Assembly: GCF_030812885.1 (NCBI RefSeq)
Contig: NZ_JAUSTO010000017.1
Location: forward strand, 1-37,661
Source of the DNA: Moryella indoligenes
GTDB lineage: Bacteria; Bacillota; Clostridia; Lachnospirales; Lachnospiraceae
Length of the DNA: 37,661 bases
Direction: 5' to 3'
Positions 23,377-30,743 of the stretch are shown piece after piece. Position 1 is the stretch's first letter; each line of letters opens with the position of its first letter. The position numbers were made by a program, and so were the translations under genes. The notes beneath the pieces are model-generated. The model was not told the origin of the DNA. It made no database searches and saw nothing but the letters and a program-made list of their open reading frames with translations.

Positions 23377-23811
23377 ATGAAGAGTTTTATGGCGAATCCG
23401 GATACCGTTGAGAGAAAATGGTATGTGGTCGATGCGGACGGAGCCACCCTTGGACGCCTTGCTTCCCAGGTCGCTGCCGTTCTGAGAGGTAAGAACAAGC
23501 CGATCTTTACCCCGCACGTTGACTGCGGCGATTATGTTATTGTTGTGAATGCTGATAAGATTCAGGTCACCGGCAAGAAGATGGATCAGAAGATCTACAG
23601 ATCCCATTCCCTGTATGTCGGCGGTCTGAGGGAGACCACGCTCCGCGAGATGAAGAACAAGAAGCCGGAGAAGGTTATCGAGAATGCAGTGAAGGGTATG
23701 CTTCCGAAGGGACCGCTGGGCGAGCAGATGTACAGAAAGCTGCACGTCTATGCAGGTGCGGAGCACAATCATCAGGCACAGAAACCCGAAGTTCTTGAAA
23801 TCAAAGGCTGA
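23377..23811 (+). CDS. rplM: 50S ribosomal protein L13
   Basis: A 144-aa core protein of the large subunit, full length for bacteria. Diagnostic segments are RKWYVVDADGATLGRLAS, GKNKPIFTPHVDCGDYVIVVNA, KMDQKIYRSHS and KGMLPKGPLG; the C terminus carries HVYAGAEHNHQAQKP. The start follows AGGAGGATAAAC. It forms an operon with rpsI, 25 bases downstream. Confidence 0.97.
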   Translation: MKSFMANPDTVERKWYVVDADGATLGRLASQVAAVLRGKNKPIFTPHVDCGDYVIVVNADKIQVTGKKMDQKIYRSHSLYVGGLRETTLREMKNKKPEKVIENAVKGMLPKGPLGEQMYRKLHVYAGAEHNHQAQKPEVLEIKG

Positions 23812-23836
23812 GTTCAGAAAAAGGAGCGTATAGAAA

Positions 23837-24229
23837 ATGGCAAGCGAGAAATACTACGGAACCGGAAGAAGAAAAACTTCTGTTGCCAGAGTCTATCTGG
23901 TACCGGGAACCGGCAAGATTACGATCAACAAGAGAGATCTCGAGGATTACCTCGGACTGGATGTTCTGAGAAGCACTGTGAAGCAGCCGCTCGTTGCGAC
24001 TGAGACGACCGATAAGTTTGACGTTATGGTCAACGTGCTCGGCGGCGGTGTTTCCGGTCAGGCAGGTGCGATTCGCCACGGTATCTCCAGAGCACTGCTT
24101 CAGGTGGATGAGGAGTATCGTCCGATCCTTAAAAAGGCAGGCTTCCTCACCAGAGATCCGAGAATGAAGGAGAGAAAGAAGTACGGTCTCAAGGCAGCTC
24201 GTCGCGCACCGCAGTTCAGTAAGCGTTAA
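23837..24229 (+). CDS. rpsI: 30S ribosomal protein S9
   Basis: A 130-aa small-subunit protein with YYGTGRRKTSVARVYLVPG at the N terminus, GGGVSGQAGAIRHGISRAL in the middle, and the conserved RDPRMKERKKYGLKAARRAPQFSKR tail (here R112 to R130 region), whose terminal Lys-Arg reaches the P-site tRNA. The start follows AAAAAGGAG. It is the last chromosomal gene before a mobile element. Confidence 0.97.
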   Translation: MASEKYYGTGRRKTSVARVYLVPGTGKITINKRDLEDYLGLDVLRSTVKQPLVATETTDKFDVMVNVLGGGVSGQAGAIRHGISRALLQVDEEYRPILKKAGFLTRDPRMKERKKYGLKAARRAPQFSKR

Positions 24230-24260
24230 TCGAACGAGATTTTACAACTTAAATGGCTCA

Positions 24261-24294
24261 AAAACCCCGGTAAATCAACGTTTTCCGGGGTTTT
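24261..24294 (+). terminator. Terminator after rpsI
   Basis: AAAACCCCGG pairs with CCGGGGTTTT around a 14-base loop, ending in T. It closes the rplM-rpsI operon and is the last clearly chromosomal feature. Confidence 0.9.
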
Positions 24295-24641
24295 GCTATA
24301 TAAATTCTTTGTTTGTGTTTGGCTGATTTTGTCCTGATTTATCTGATTTTGATCCTGTTTTTTTGAGTTAAAGATGGGGCAACCGCCTGTTTTGATGGGG
24401 TTTTGAGTTAAAAAATGGGGCAATTTTTGACTCTTGGAGCGCCTCTAAAGTGAAATTTTGAGGGGTCGTTTCATATGTCGCTTCTTTCTCTGACCTCTTT
24501 ATCGGGGCTATCTGATTTTGTACTAATCTGACATATTTGAATATAGTTTATCGTACATAGCGCGTCTGTTACCCAAAGTGACGCTTGGGTTGGCAGATGC
24601 GCTATTTTTTTGCCCCGACGCGGGCGGAAGGAGGTGTGTGC
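24295..24641 (+). promoter_or_regulatory. Left leader region of the conjugative element, with repeats and attenuator-like hairpin
   Basis: About 350 bases without a gene. A near-identical repeat (TTTTGAGTTAAA then ATGGGGCAA) occurs at 24361-24382 and 24401-24423. ATCTGATTTTG occurs at about 24341-24351 and 24510-24520. A long hairpin runs 24557-24605: ATAGCGC, TCTG and ACCCAA pair with TTGGGT, CAGA and GCGCTAT, followed by a T7 run, so it is a full terminator placed before the first element gene. The chromosome-element junction lies somewhere here but cannot be fixed without the right end. Confidence 0.6.
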
Positions 24642-24944
24642 GTGAAAGCGTATGGCAAGTCGTGGGACTACAACGTATATGACTGCCGGTACTGCCTGTA
24701 CTGGAAAGGTAAGAAAAAAGGGCGTATCTATCTGGACGGCTGCTGCTGTCCGATACAGCAAAAGCCGCAAGGAAGAAACGGCGTAGACCAGTCCCGTTAT
24801 GAAACAGTAAAAGAGGATACCGCACCTGTTTCAGCGTGCAGGGATTGTCCCTACGGACGAGATTCCCCCTGCATCGGGTGGTGTACAAAGGAGGTCATGC
24901 ACTCCTTAGGACGTCAAAAGGAGCGTGACAGACCCCATGTATGA
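24642..24944 (+). CDS. Cysteine-rich element protein, probable zinc-binding
   Basis: A 100-aa protein starting at GTG 24642 behind GGAGGTG. Cysteine clusters DCRYCLYW, DGCCCP, ACRDCPYG and SPCIGWC suggest one or two zinc sites. Proteins of this type sit just before repA in Tn1549-like elements, but no function is known to me. The C-terminal codons overlap the repA start region, so the genes are coupled. The transcript must pass the terminator-like hairpin upstream. Confidence 0.75.
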   Translation: MKAYGKSWDYNVYDCRYCLYWKGKKKGRIYLDGCCCPIQQKPQGRNGVDQSRYETVKEDTAPVSACRDCPYGRDSPCIGWCTKEVMHSLGRQKERDRPHV

Positions 24945-25836
24945 TTACTTCTACGGCGCAGAAGCGGAACAGTTCTCCTTCTACCGCATCCCCAAAGTGC
25001 TGTTCACGGAGGAACGGTTCAGGAACATCTCCGCAGAAGCTAAAGTGCTCTACGGTCTGCTCCTCGACCGCATGAGCCTGTCGGCAAAGAACGGCTGGTT
25101 GGATAAAGAAAACCGGGTGTATATCATCTTCACCATCGAGGACATCATGACAGCTATGGGCTGTGCCGATCAGAAAGCCGGTAAGCTCCTGTATGAACTG
25201 GAAAGCAAATGCCGCCTCATAGAACGTAAACGACAAGGTCTCGGCAAGCCCAATCTCATCTATGTGAAGAACTTCATTACCCCCTCTGAATCACGTTTCT
25301 TGAATCGTGAAAATCACGATTCTGGAAAAGTGAAAATCACGGATCAAGAACCGTTAAAATCACGATCTAATAATACTGAGAATAATAATACTGATCTTAG
25401 TGATACTGATTCTTTTCTCTTCACTTCGTTTGGAGAGGATCACGGACGGGAATCGAAACGAAGCGATGCAGAACAGAGAGAACAATACAGAAAGCTCATT
25501 ATGGAGAATATCTCATACGATACGCTCCTGATTGACCTTCCATATGAACAGGACATCCTTTCCGAAATTCTTGAACTCATGGTCGATACGGTCTGTACGA
25601 CCAAGCCCACCATCCGCATCTCCGGCGATGATAAGCCCTCCGAAGTGGTCAAGAGCCAGTTTCTGAAACTGGACAGCGAGCATATCCGCTTCGTCATGGA
25701 AGGACTGAAGGAAAACACCACCCGTATCCGCAACATGCGCCAGTATCTGTTAGCAACTCTGTATAACGCCCCTCTGACCATCGGGAACTACTACCGAAGT
25801 CTTGTCAGCCACGATATGTCGGAGGGATTCATTTAA
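24937..25836 (+). CDS. repA: Replication initiator protein A (RepA_N type)
   Basis: A 299-aa initiator-type protein with a RepA_N winged helix at residues about 1-115: EQFSFYRIPKVLFTEERF, then LSAEAKVLYGLLLDRM-like AEAKVLYGLLLDRMSLS and IEDIMTAMGCADQKAGKLL. The middle is a low-complexity Asn/Ser/Asp linker (TENNNTDLSDTDSF), and the C-terminal 100 aa form a separate helical domain. Such proteins replicate the circular form of Tn1549-like ICEs. The ATG at 24937 is preferred; a GTG at 24925 abuts the AAAGGAG and is too close. Confidence 0.85.
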   Translation: MYDYFYGAEAEQFSFYRIPKVLFTEERFRNISAEAKVLYGLLLDRMSLSAKNGWLDKENRVYIIFTIEDIMTAMGCADQKAGKLLYELESKCRLIERKRQGLGKPNLIYVKNFITPSESRFLNRENHDSGKVKITDQEPLKSRSNNTENNNTDLSDTDSFLFTSFGEDHGRESKRSDAEQREQYRKLIMENISYDTLLIDLPYEQDILSEILELMVDTVCTTKPTIRISGDDKPSEVVKSQFLKLDSEHIRFVMEGLKENTTRIRNMRQYLLATLYNAPLTIGNYYRSLVSHDMSEGFI

Positions 25837-25883
25837 GCCGTAGGTAATGCCTGCGGCTTTAATCATTTCAGGAGGTGATGACC

Positions 25884-26762
25884 GTGCCAAAGAAAGAGCC
25901 ACAGGAACAGGTTCAGCAGATACCGCTGTCAGAGATCCGTCCATTCAGAAACCATCCCTTCAAGGTACTGGACGACGAGCTGATGCAGCAGACGATAGAC
26001 AGCATCATGCAGGTGGGCATTCTTAATCCCGCCATTATCCGCCCCGCACCGGAGGGCGGCTACGAAATGGTAGCCGGACACAGACGGCTTCACGCCGCCG
26101 ACCTTGCAGGTCTGAAAACAATCCCGGCAATCGTCCGGAACCTTACAGATGACGAGGCGGTGATCCTCATGGTAGACAGCAACCTGCAACGCGAAACGAT
26201 CAGTCCCATGGAACGGGCGCAGGCGTACAGGATGAAGCTGGAAGCGCTGAAGCATCAGGGAAAGCGAGTTGATCTGGAGGATAGATCAACTTCTCGCCAA
26301 CTTGGCGAGAAGTCGTCATGGGCAGTAGCAAAGGTCGGTTCCGATGCAAACGAAAGCGAAAGACAAGTCCACCGTTATATCCGCCTCACCGAGCTTTTGC
26401 CGGAGGTTCAGGAAAAGGTGGACAGCAAAGAGATCGCATTCAGTCCCGCAGTGGAGCTTTCGTATCTCACCCACGAGGAACAAAAACAGTTTCTTGAAGC
26501 GATGGACTATTCGCAGAATACGCCCTCCCTCTCCCAGGCGCAGCGATTAAAGAAGCTCAGCCGCGAGGGTAAATGCACCCAGGAGGCCATGTTTACCATC
26601 ATGTCCGAAGACAAGAAGGACGATCTGACACGCATCACGCTGGACAATGACATCCTCCGCAAATACTTCCCTCGAAATTACACACCCCTGCAAATGCAGC
26701 AGACCATCATCAGGCTGCTTGAACAGTGGCAGAAAAAACGGCAGCGCCAAAACGAGCGCTGA
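25884..26762 (+). CDS. ParB/RepB/Spo0J-family partition protein
   Basis: A 292-aa DNA-binding protein with a ParB N domain: IPLSEIRPFRNHPFKV, then GILNPAIIRPAPEGGYEMVAGHRRLHAA with the CTP-binding GHRR motif, DDEAVILMVDSNLQRETISPMERAQAY, and a helix-turn-helix region ERQVHRYIRLTELLPEVQEKVD. It would stabilise or organise the element; no ParA is seen in the window. GTG at 25884 is chosen, 8 bases after AGGAGG; the in-frame ATG at 25878 is too close. Confidence 0.88.
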   Translation: MPKKEPQEQVQQIPLSEIRPFRNHPFKVLDDELMQQTIDSIMQVGILNPAIIRPAPEGGYEMVAGHRRLHAADLAGLKTIPAIVRNLTDDEAVILMVDSNLQRETISPMERAQAYRMKLEALKHQGKRVDLEDRSTSRQLGEKSSWAVAKVGSDANESERQVHRYIRLTELLPEVQEKVDSKEIAFSPAVELSYLTHEEQKQFLEAMDYSQNTPSLSQAQRLKKLSREGKCTQEAMFTIMSEDKKDDLTRITLDNDILRKYFPRNYTPLQMQQTIIRLLEQWQKKRQRQNER

Positions 26763-26779
26763 GAAAGGCAAGGTATCCT

Positions 26780-26998
26780 ATGAACGTAAATATCACAATC
26801 AACGGCGATATCCACATTCATTGCGCCGGCTGCGGAGATTGTGGTGATTTCTATGAGAACGACTATGACGAGGCGTTTGAAATGCCGGATGAGGATGAAG
26901 ATGAAATCACCGAGCTTCCCCCGGAGGAAGCTGAAGCTGTGCTGAAGGCGGTCGCGGAGCTCATCTTTCCGCTTCTGCGGGCAGAAACGAACGACTGA
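26780..26998 (+). CDS. Small acidic element protein of unknown function
   Basis: A 72-aa protein, MNVNITINGDIHIHCAGCGD..., with a CAGCGDCG cysteine cluster and an acidic stretch (DEDEDEITELPPEEAE). The ATG at 26780 follows AAAGGCAAGG. It lies between parB and the DpnD/PcfM gene in the same order as in Tn1549-like elements. No function is recognised. Confidence 0.65.
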   Translation: MNVNITINGDIHIHCAGCGDCGDFYENDYDEAFEMPDEDEDEITELPPEEAEAVLKAVAELIFPLLRAETND

Positions 26999-27008
26999 GG
27001 TGGGAAGC

Positions 27009-27623
27009 ATGAAAGAATTTGATGTGACCATCACCGAAACACTGAAGCTCACCGTCTCTGTGGAAGCCTCCTCCAAGGAGGAAGCCGAGCAGATGGTAAA
27101 CGACCAGTGGCGCGCCGGAGATCATGTGCTGGACGCGGACAATTTCGTGGATGTGGAGTTTGAGAGCAACGACGGCAAAGAGCTCTCCGCTGAAAAAGAG
27201 CAGGACAACACCATGGAAGTCCTTATGGTGGAGCCGGGACAGTACCCGCACATGGAGAGGATCGGCTCTGATCTCGCGTCCTTACAGAAAGCCGTGGATG
27301 GAGATATCCAGGCCATTTATCCCTATGATGACCCTGTGGCACTGATCTGCGGAGAAGAAGCCAAGCTGGAAGTCAAGCCGCTGAACCGCGCTCTGCGAGA
27401 TGAGAACGGTGAAATCTATGATATCATCGCCGGAAAATTCTTCATCTGCGGTCTGGGAGAGGAAGACTTTGCTTCGCTTCCGAAGGAGCTGCAAAAGAAG
27501 TATGAGGACAAGTTCCATCAGCCTGAAGCTTTCTTAAAGATGGGTAGCAAGATCATGGCTATACCCACCGAGCCCGCCAAAGCCGTGGTTAAGGGGAAAG
27601 CGGCACCGGCTGCGGAGCGATGA
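27009..27623 (+). CDS. DpnD/PcfM-like protein fused to DUF3846 domain
   Basis: A 204-aa protein. Residues 1-65 match the DpnD/PcfM type (MKEFDVTITETLKLTVSVEA, then EEAEQMVNDQWRAGDHVLDADNFVDVEF). From about residue 70 (MEVLMVEPGQYPHMERIG) to 190 it matches DUF3846 proteins. These are often separate genes in related elements, so this looks like a fusion. The start follows GAGGTGGG. Function is unknown; conserved linkage to transfer genes suggests a role in the element's life cycle. Confidence 0.75.
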   Translation: MKEFDVTITETLKLTVSVEASSKEEAEQMVNDQWRAGDHVLDADNFVDVEFESNDGKELSAEKEQDNTMEVLMVEPGQYPHMERIGSDLASLQKAVDGDIQAIYPYDDPVALICGEEAKLEVKPLNRALRDENGEIYDIIAGKFFICGLGEEDFASLPKELQKKYEDKFHQPEAFLKMGSKIMAIPTEPAKAVVKGKAAPAAER

Positions 27624-27662
27624 TGGTTTATTCAATAACAAGCAAGGAAGGAGGGATGCCCG

Positions 27663-28148
27663 ATGCAGGAAGAGGTTGAACACAGAACCGTTACCCTGAT
27701 CATATCCGCAGTCAAGTTGACCGGAAGAGAACTGAAAGCGGCGATCGGCAAATACCTCGCCAGCCGAAAAGCGCAGAAGCAGCAAGGAAGAGCCGCAATC
27801 AAGCCGAACGGCAAACAGACGGTGAAACAACTCGTCGGTCAGAATCAGGGCGTATCCAACATCGAAGTCACCGAGAGCAACATCAAAGGCTTTGACCGTG
27901 TGGCGCGAAAGTACGGTGTAGATTACGCCATCAAGAAAGATAAGACCGGCGAGATCCCCAAGTATCTCGTCTTTTTCAAAGCGCGGGATGCGGATGCGCT
28001 CACCGCGGCCTTTACCGAATACAGCGGCAAAAAGGCAAAAAACAGGGAAAAACCGTCCATCATCAAGATGCTCAGAGCGCTTCGTGCGCCAGAGATCGCA
28101 AAGGATGTGACGAAGGTTCGCAACAAGGACAAGGGGCTGGAGATATGA
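27663..28148 (+). CDS. pcfB: PcfB-like (DUF3801) conjugation protein
   Basis: A 161-aa protein, VEHRTVTLIISAVKLTGRELKAAI at the N terminus, basic middle (SRKAQKQQGRAAIKPNGKQTVKQL), then a VTESNIKGFDRVARKYGVDYAI block typical of DUF3801. PcfB of enterococcal pCF10 helps bring the relaxosome to the coupling protein. The start follows AAGGAGGG. It overlaps the virD4 start by 4 bases, consistent with the two acting together. Confidence 0.88.
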   Translation: MQEEVEHRTVTLIISAVKLTGRELKAAIGKYLASRKAQKQQGRAAIKPNGKQTVKQLVGQNQGVSNIEVTESNIKGFDRVARKYGVDYAIKKDKTGEIPKYLVFFKARDADALTAAFTEYSGKKAKNREKPSIIKMLRALRAPEIAKDVTKVRNKDKGLEI

Positions 28149-29908
28149 AGAAGCCGCTGAATATCAAGAAGCTCCTGCTCCCCAACATCCCGTACGCGTT
28201 CATTGCCCTGCTGGGAACAAAGCTCGGGCAGGCATGGCGGCTGGCGCAGGGAGCGGACGTATCCGCAAAAATTCTCGGTTTCCTTACAAAAGGTCTCGGA
28301 GAAGCCTTTTCCTCGCCTCTGCCCAGTTTTCATCCGGCTGATCTGCTTGTGGGCATCGTGATTGCATGCGCTATCAGGCTGATCGTCTATGTCAAAGGCA
28401 GAAACGCAAGGAAATTTCGGAAAAACATGGAATACGGCAGTGCCCGTTGGGGCACAGCGGACGATATTGCCCCTTACGCTGCACCTAAGCTTGAGGACAA
28501 CATCATCCTCACCCAGACGGAACGTCTGACCATGAATAACCGTCCCAAAGACCCAAAGACGGCAAGGAACAAAAACGTGCTGGTGGTGGGCGGTTCCGGC
28601 TCCGGTAAGACAAGGTTTTTCATCAAGCCGAATCTCATGCAGCTTCACAGTTCCTACGTTGTAACTGACCCCAAGGGCAGTATCGCCGTCGAGTGCGGCA
28701 AGCTCATGCTCCGTAACGGGTACAAGGTCAAAATCTTCAATTCCATCAATTTCCGAAAATCCATGCACTATAACCCCTTTGCCTATCTCCACTCGGAAAA
28801 GGATATCCTGAAACTGGTGACGACGCTCATTGCCAACACAAAGGGCGACGGAAAAACCGGGGATGATTTCTGGCAGAAGGCGGAAACACTGCTCTATACC
28901 GCTCTGATCGGCTATATCCACTATGAGGCTCCCGAGGAGGAACAGAACTTCGCAACGCTCATTGAGTTTATCAATGCCATGGAAGTGCGCGAAGATGACG
29001 AGACCTTCGAGAACAATGTGGATCTGGCCTTTAAGGAGCTGGAATCCAGAGAGCCGAACCACTTCGCCGTGCGGCAGTATAAGAAATATAAGCTGGCGGC
29101 GGGCAAGACGGCGAAAAGCATCAATATCAGCTGCGGGGCCAGATTAGCCCCCTTTGATATCCAGGAGCTTCGGGAGATCACCCTGTACGACGAACTGGAG
29201 CTGGACACCATCGGGGACAGAAAGACCGTGTTGTTTCTCATCATGAGCGACACGGACAGCACCTTCAATTTCCTGATCTCCATGATCTACAGCCAGCTCT
29301 TCAACCTGCTGTGCGAGAAAGCTGACGACGTGTACGGCGGCAGGCTGCCTGTCCATGTGCGGTGTCTTATCGACGAGTGCGCCAACATCGGGCAGATTCC
29401 TAATCTGGAGAAACTCATGGCCACCATACGAAGCCGTGAGATCTCCGCCTGCCTTGTATTGCAGGCGCAGTCGCAGCTAAAGGCACTGTATAAGGACAAC
29501 GCGGACACCATTATCGGCAACTGTGACAGTTCCATCTTTCTCGGAGGAAAGGAGCCGACCACGCTCAAGGAACTGTCGCAGGCGCTGGGACGTGAGACCA
29601 TCGACACCTACAATACCGGCGAGAGCCGCGGGCGTGAGGTGTCTCACAGCCTGAACTACCAAAAGCTCGGCAAGGAGCTTGCAACCATCGACGAGCTGGC
29701 GGTTCTGGACGGCGGCAAGTGCATCTTGCAGCTCCGCGGTGTGCGTCCCTTCCTCTCGGATAAGTACGACATCACCAGACACCCCAACTATAAATATCTT
29801 TCGGATGCGAACCCCAGGAACGCCTTTGATATTGAAAAATATCTGTCCACAAGGCTCGTTCCGAAAGCAGATGAGGTCTACGAGGTATTCGACGCAGGCC
29901 GCGTCTGA
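28145..29908 (+). CDS. virD4: VirD4/TraG-type coupling protein (PcfC-like ATPase)
   Basis: A 587-aa membrane-anchored ATPase that links the relaxosome to the type IV secretion channel. Two N-terminal membrane segments (about 14-30 and 65-83) precede NMEYGSARWGTADDI. Walker A is GGSGSGKT (149-156), Walker B VRCLIDECANIG, then the conserved LQAQSQLKALY and GNCDSSIFLGGKEPTTLKELS. The end DEVYEVFDAGRV and its terminator are repeated at 37203-37302, marking a cargo insertion directly after this gene. Confidence 0.93.
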   Translation: MKKPLNIKKLLLPNIPYAFIALLGTKLGQAWRLAQGADVSAKILGFLTKGLGEAFSSPLPSFHPADLLVGIVIACAIRLIVYVKGRNARKFRKNMEYGSARWGTADDIAPYAAPKLEDNIILTQTERLTMNNRPKDPKTARNKNVLVVGGSGSGKTRFFIKPNLMQLHSSYVVTDPKGSIAVECGKLMLRNGYKVKIFNSINFRKSMHYNPFAYLHSEKDILKLVTTLIANTKGDGKTGDDFWQKAETLLYTALIGYIHYEAPEEEQNFATLIEFINAMEVREDDETFENNVDLAFKELESREPNHFAVRQYKKYKLAAGKTAKSINISCGARLAPFDIQELREITLYDELELDTIGDRKTVLFLIMSDTDSTFNFLISMIYSQLFNLLCEKADDVYGGRLPVHVRCLIDECANIGQIPNLEKLMATIRSREISACLVLQAQSQLKALYKDNADTIIGNCDSSIFLGGKEPTTLKELSQALGRETIDTYNTGESRGREVSHSLNYQKLGKELATIDELAVLDGGKCILQLRGVRPFLSDKYDITRHPNYKYLSDANPRNAFDIEKYLSTRLVPKADEVYEVFDAGRV

Positions 29909-29963
29909 GAGCAAGCCCGTCGTCGTCAAAAGCGACGGCTTTTCATATATAAAAACGATCAAA
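29869..29963 (+). repeat. Left copy of 95/100-bp direct repeat (virD4 end plus terminator)
   Basis: It covers the last 13 codons of virD4, the stop, a terminator hairpin (AGCC-GTCG ... CGAC-GGCT with TTTT, about 29913-29943) and ATATAAAAACGATCAAA. The right copy is at 37203-37302. Differences: about five substitutions, one single-base and one 4-base insertion. The C-G/T-A difference in the stem is compensated. Confidence 0.85.
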
Positions 29964-30145
29964 TAAATTTTCAAATAAAACTGACAAGTGTATTATTGGT
30001 TTTCTAGAGGCAATATTAATGTTCTTTGCTTCTTTGGAAAGGGTCACTGAACTAAAAAAAGAGTCACAGAAAAAAAGTATTGACAAGTAGGTTAGCTTAT
30101 GCTAACCTAATTACCGACATGAGTGTCGATAATGAGGAGGGCAAT
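29964..30145 (+). promoter_or_regulatory. Cargo left end and TetR promoter/operator
   Basis: The first 110 bases are A+T-rich without a gene. A promoter follows: -35 TTGACA (30080-30085), 17 bp, weak -10 TAACCT (30103-30108). The perfect palindrome TAGGTTAGC-TTAT-GCTAACCTA (30088-30109) covers spacer and -10, a good TetR operator. A second palindrome CGACA-TGAG-TGTCG (30115-30128) lies at the expected transcript start. The ribosome binding site GAGGAGGG is at 30134-30141. Confidence 0.75.
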
Positions 30146-30742
30146 ATGACCAGAAAGCGTTTGACACCTGCCGAAAGAAAAGAAGAAATCCTAAACATTT
30201 CACTCCGGGTTTTTTCGGAAAAAGGATACAAAAACACCAGCATGAGAGACTTGGTGAATGCAACCGGGCTTTCTGCAGGAGGTTTGTATCACCATTACAA
30301 AAGCACGGCAGAAATCCTCTATGATTTAATGCTGCAAGGCTGCGTTTATCGTGAAAGCAAAATCACTGAAAGCCTTAAGGAACTGACGGGACCGTTGAGC
30401 GCAAGGGCTTTAGCAAAAATCATCGTTGATAAGGCTTTGGCTAGCAACCCATTTATTCCTGTGTATGTGATGTTTTTACAGTCCATGCAGGAGGATGAAC
30501 AGCTGCTGTGCCTTTATCAAAAGCTGAAAGAACGCAGTATCGACCATCTTACACAAATGCTAACGGATCATGGATGTAGAGATTTTTCTGAGGAAACGTG
30601 GACGTTTATCAATGATTTTATCAATACGCTGATTTTAGGCTGCGAAACATTAGGCGTCCGACAAGATTTTGTTTCTAAACGCCTTCTTCTGGAAAATATG
30701 ATGGTTGATGTTTTAAAAGAAAATAGAAAAGAGATTGATTAA
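30146..30742 (+). CDS. TetR-family transcriptional regulator
   Basis: A 198-aa repressor-type protein. The N-terminal helix-turn-helix reads ILNISLRVFSEKGYKNTSMRDLV then GLSAGGLYHHYKSTAEILYDLM (residues about 15-60). The C-terminal ligand domain is helical and not assignable. ATG 30146 follows GAGGAGGG; an upstream in-frame ATG would lie within the promoter. Because the operator palindrome sits over its own promoter and the MATE gene begins one base after its stop, it probably represses the whole cargo operon until an export substrate binds. Confidence 0.9.
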   Translation: MTRKRLTPAERKEEILNISLRVFSEKGYKNTSMRDLVNATGLSAGGLYHHYKSTAEILYDLMLQGCVYRESKITESLKELTGPLSARALAKIIVDKALASNPFIPVYVMFLQSMQEDEQLLCLYQKLKERSIDHLTQMLTDHGCRDFSEETWTFINDFINTLILGCETLGVRQDFVSKRLLLENMMVDVLKENRKEID

Positions 30743-30743
30743 G

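Noticed and set aside
24230..24260. Attachment site at the rpsI 3' end
   Set aside because: rpsI and its terminator are intact, and the other element end lies outside the window, so no duplicated core can be shown.
29964..30079. Transposase remnant at the left end of the cargo
   Set aside because: No frame gives a recombinase-like product and no terminal inverted repeat matching the right end was found.
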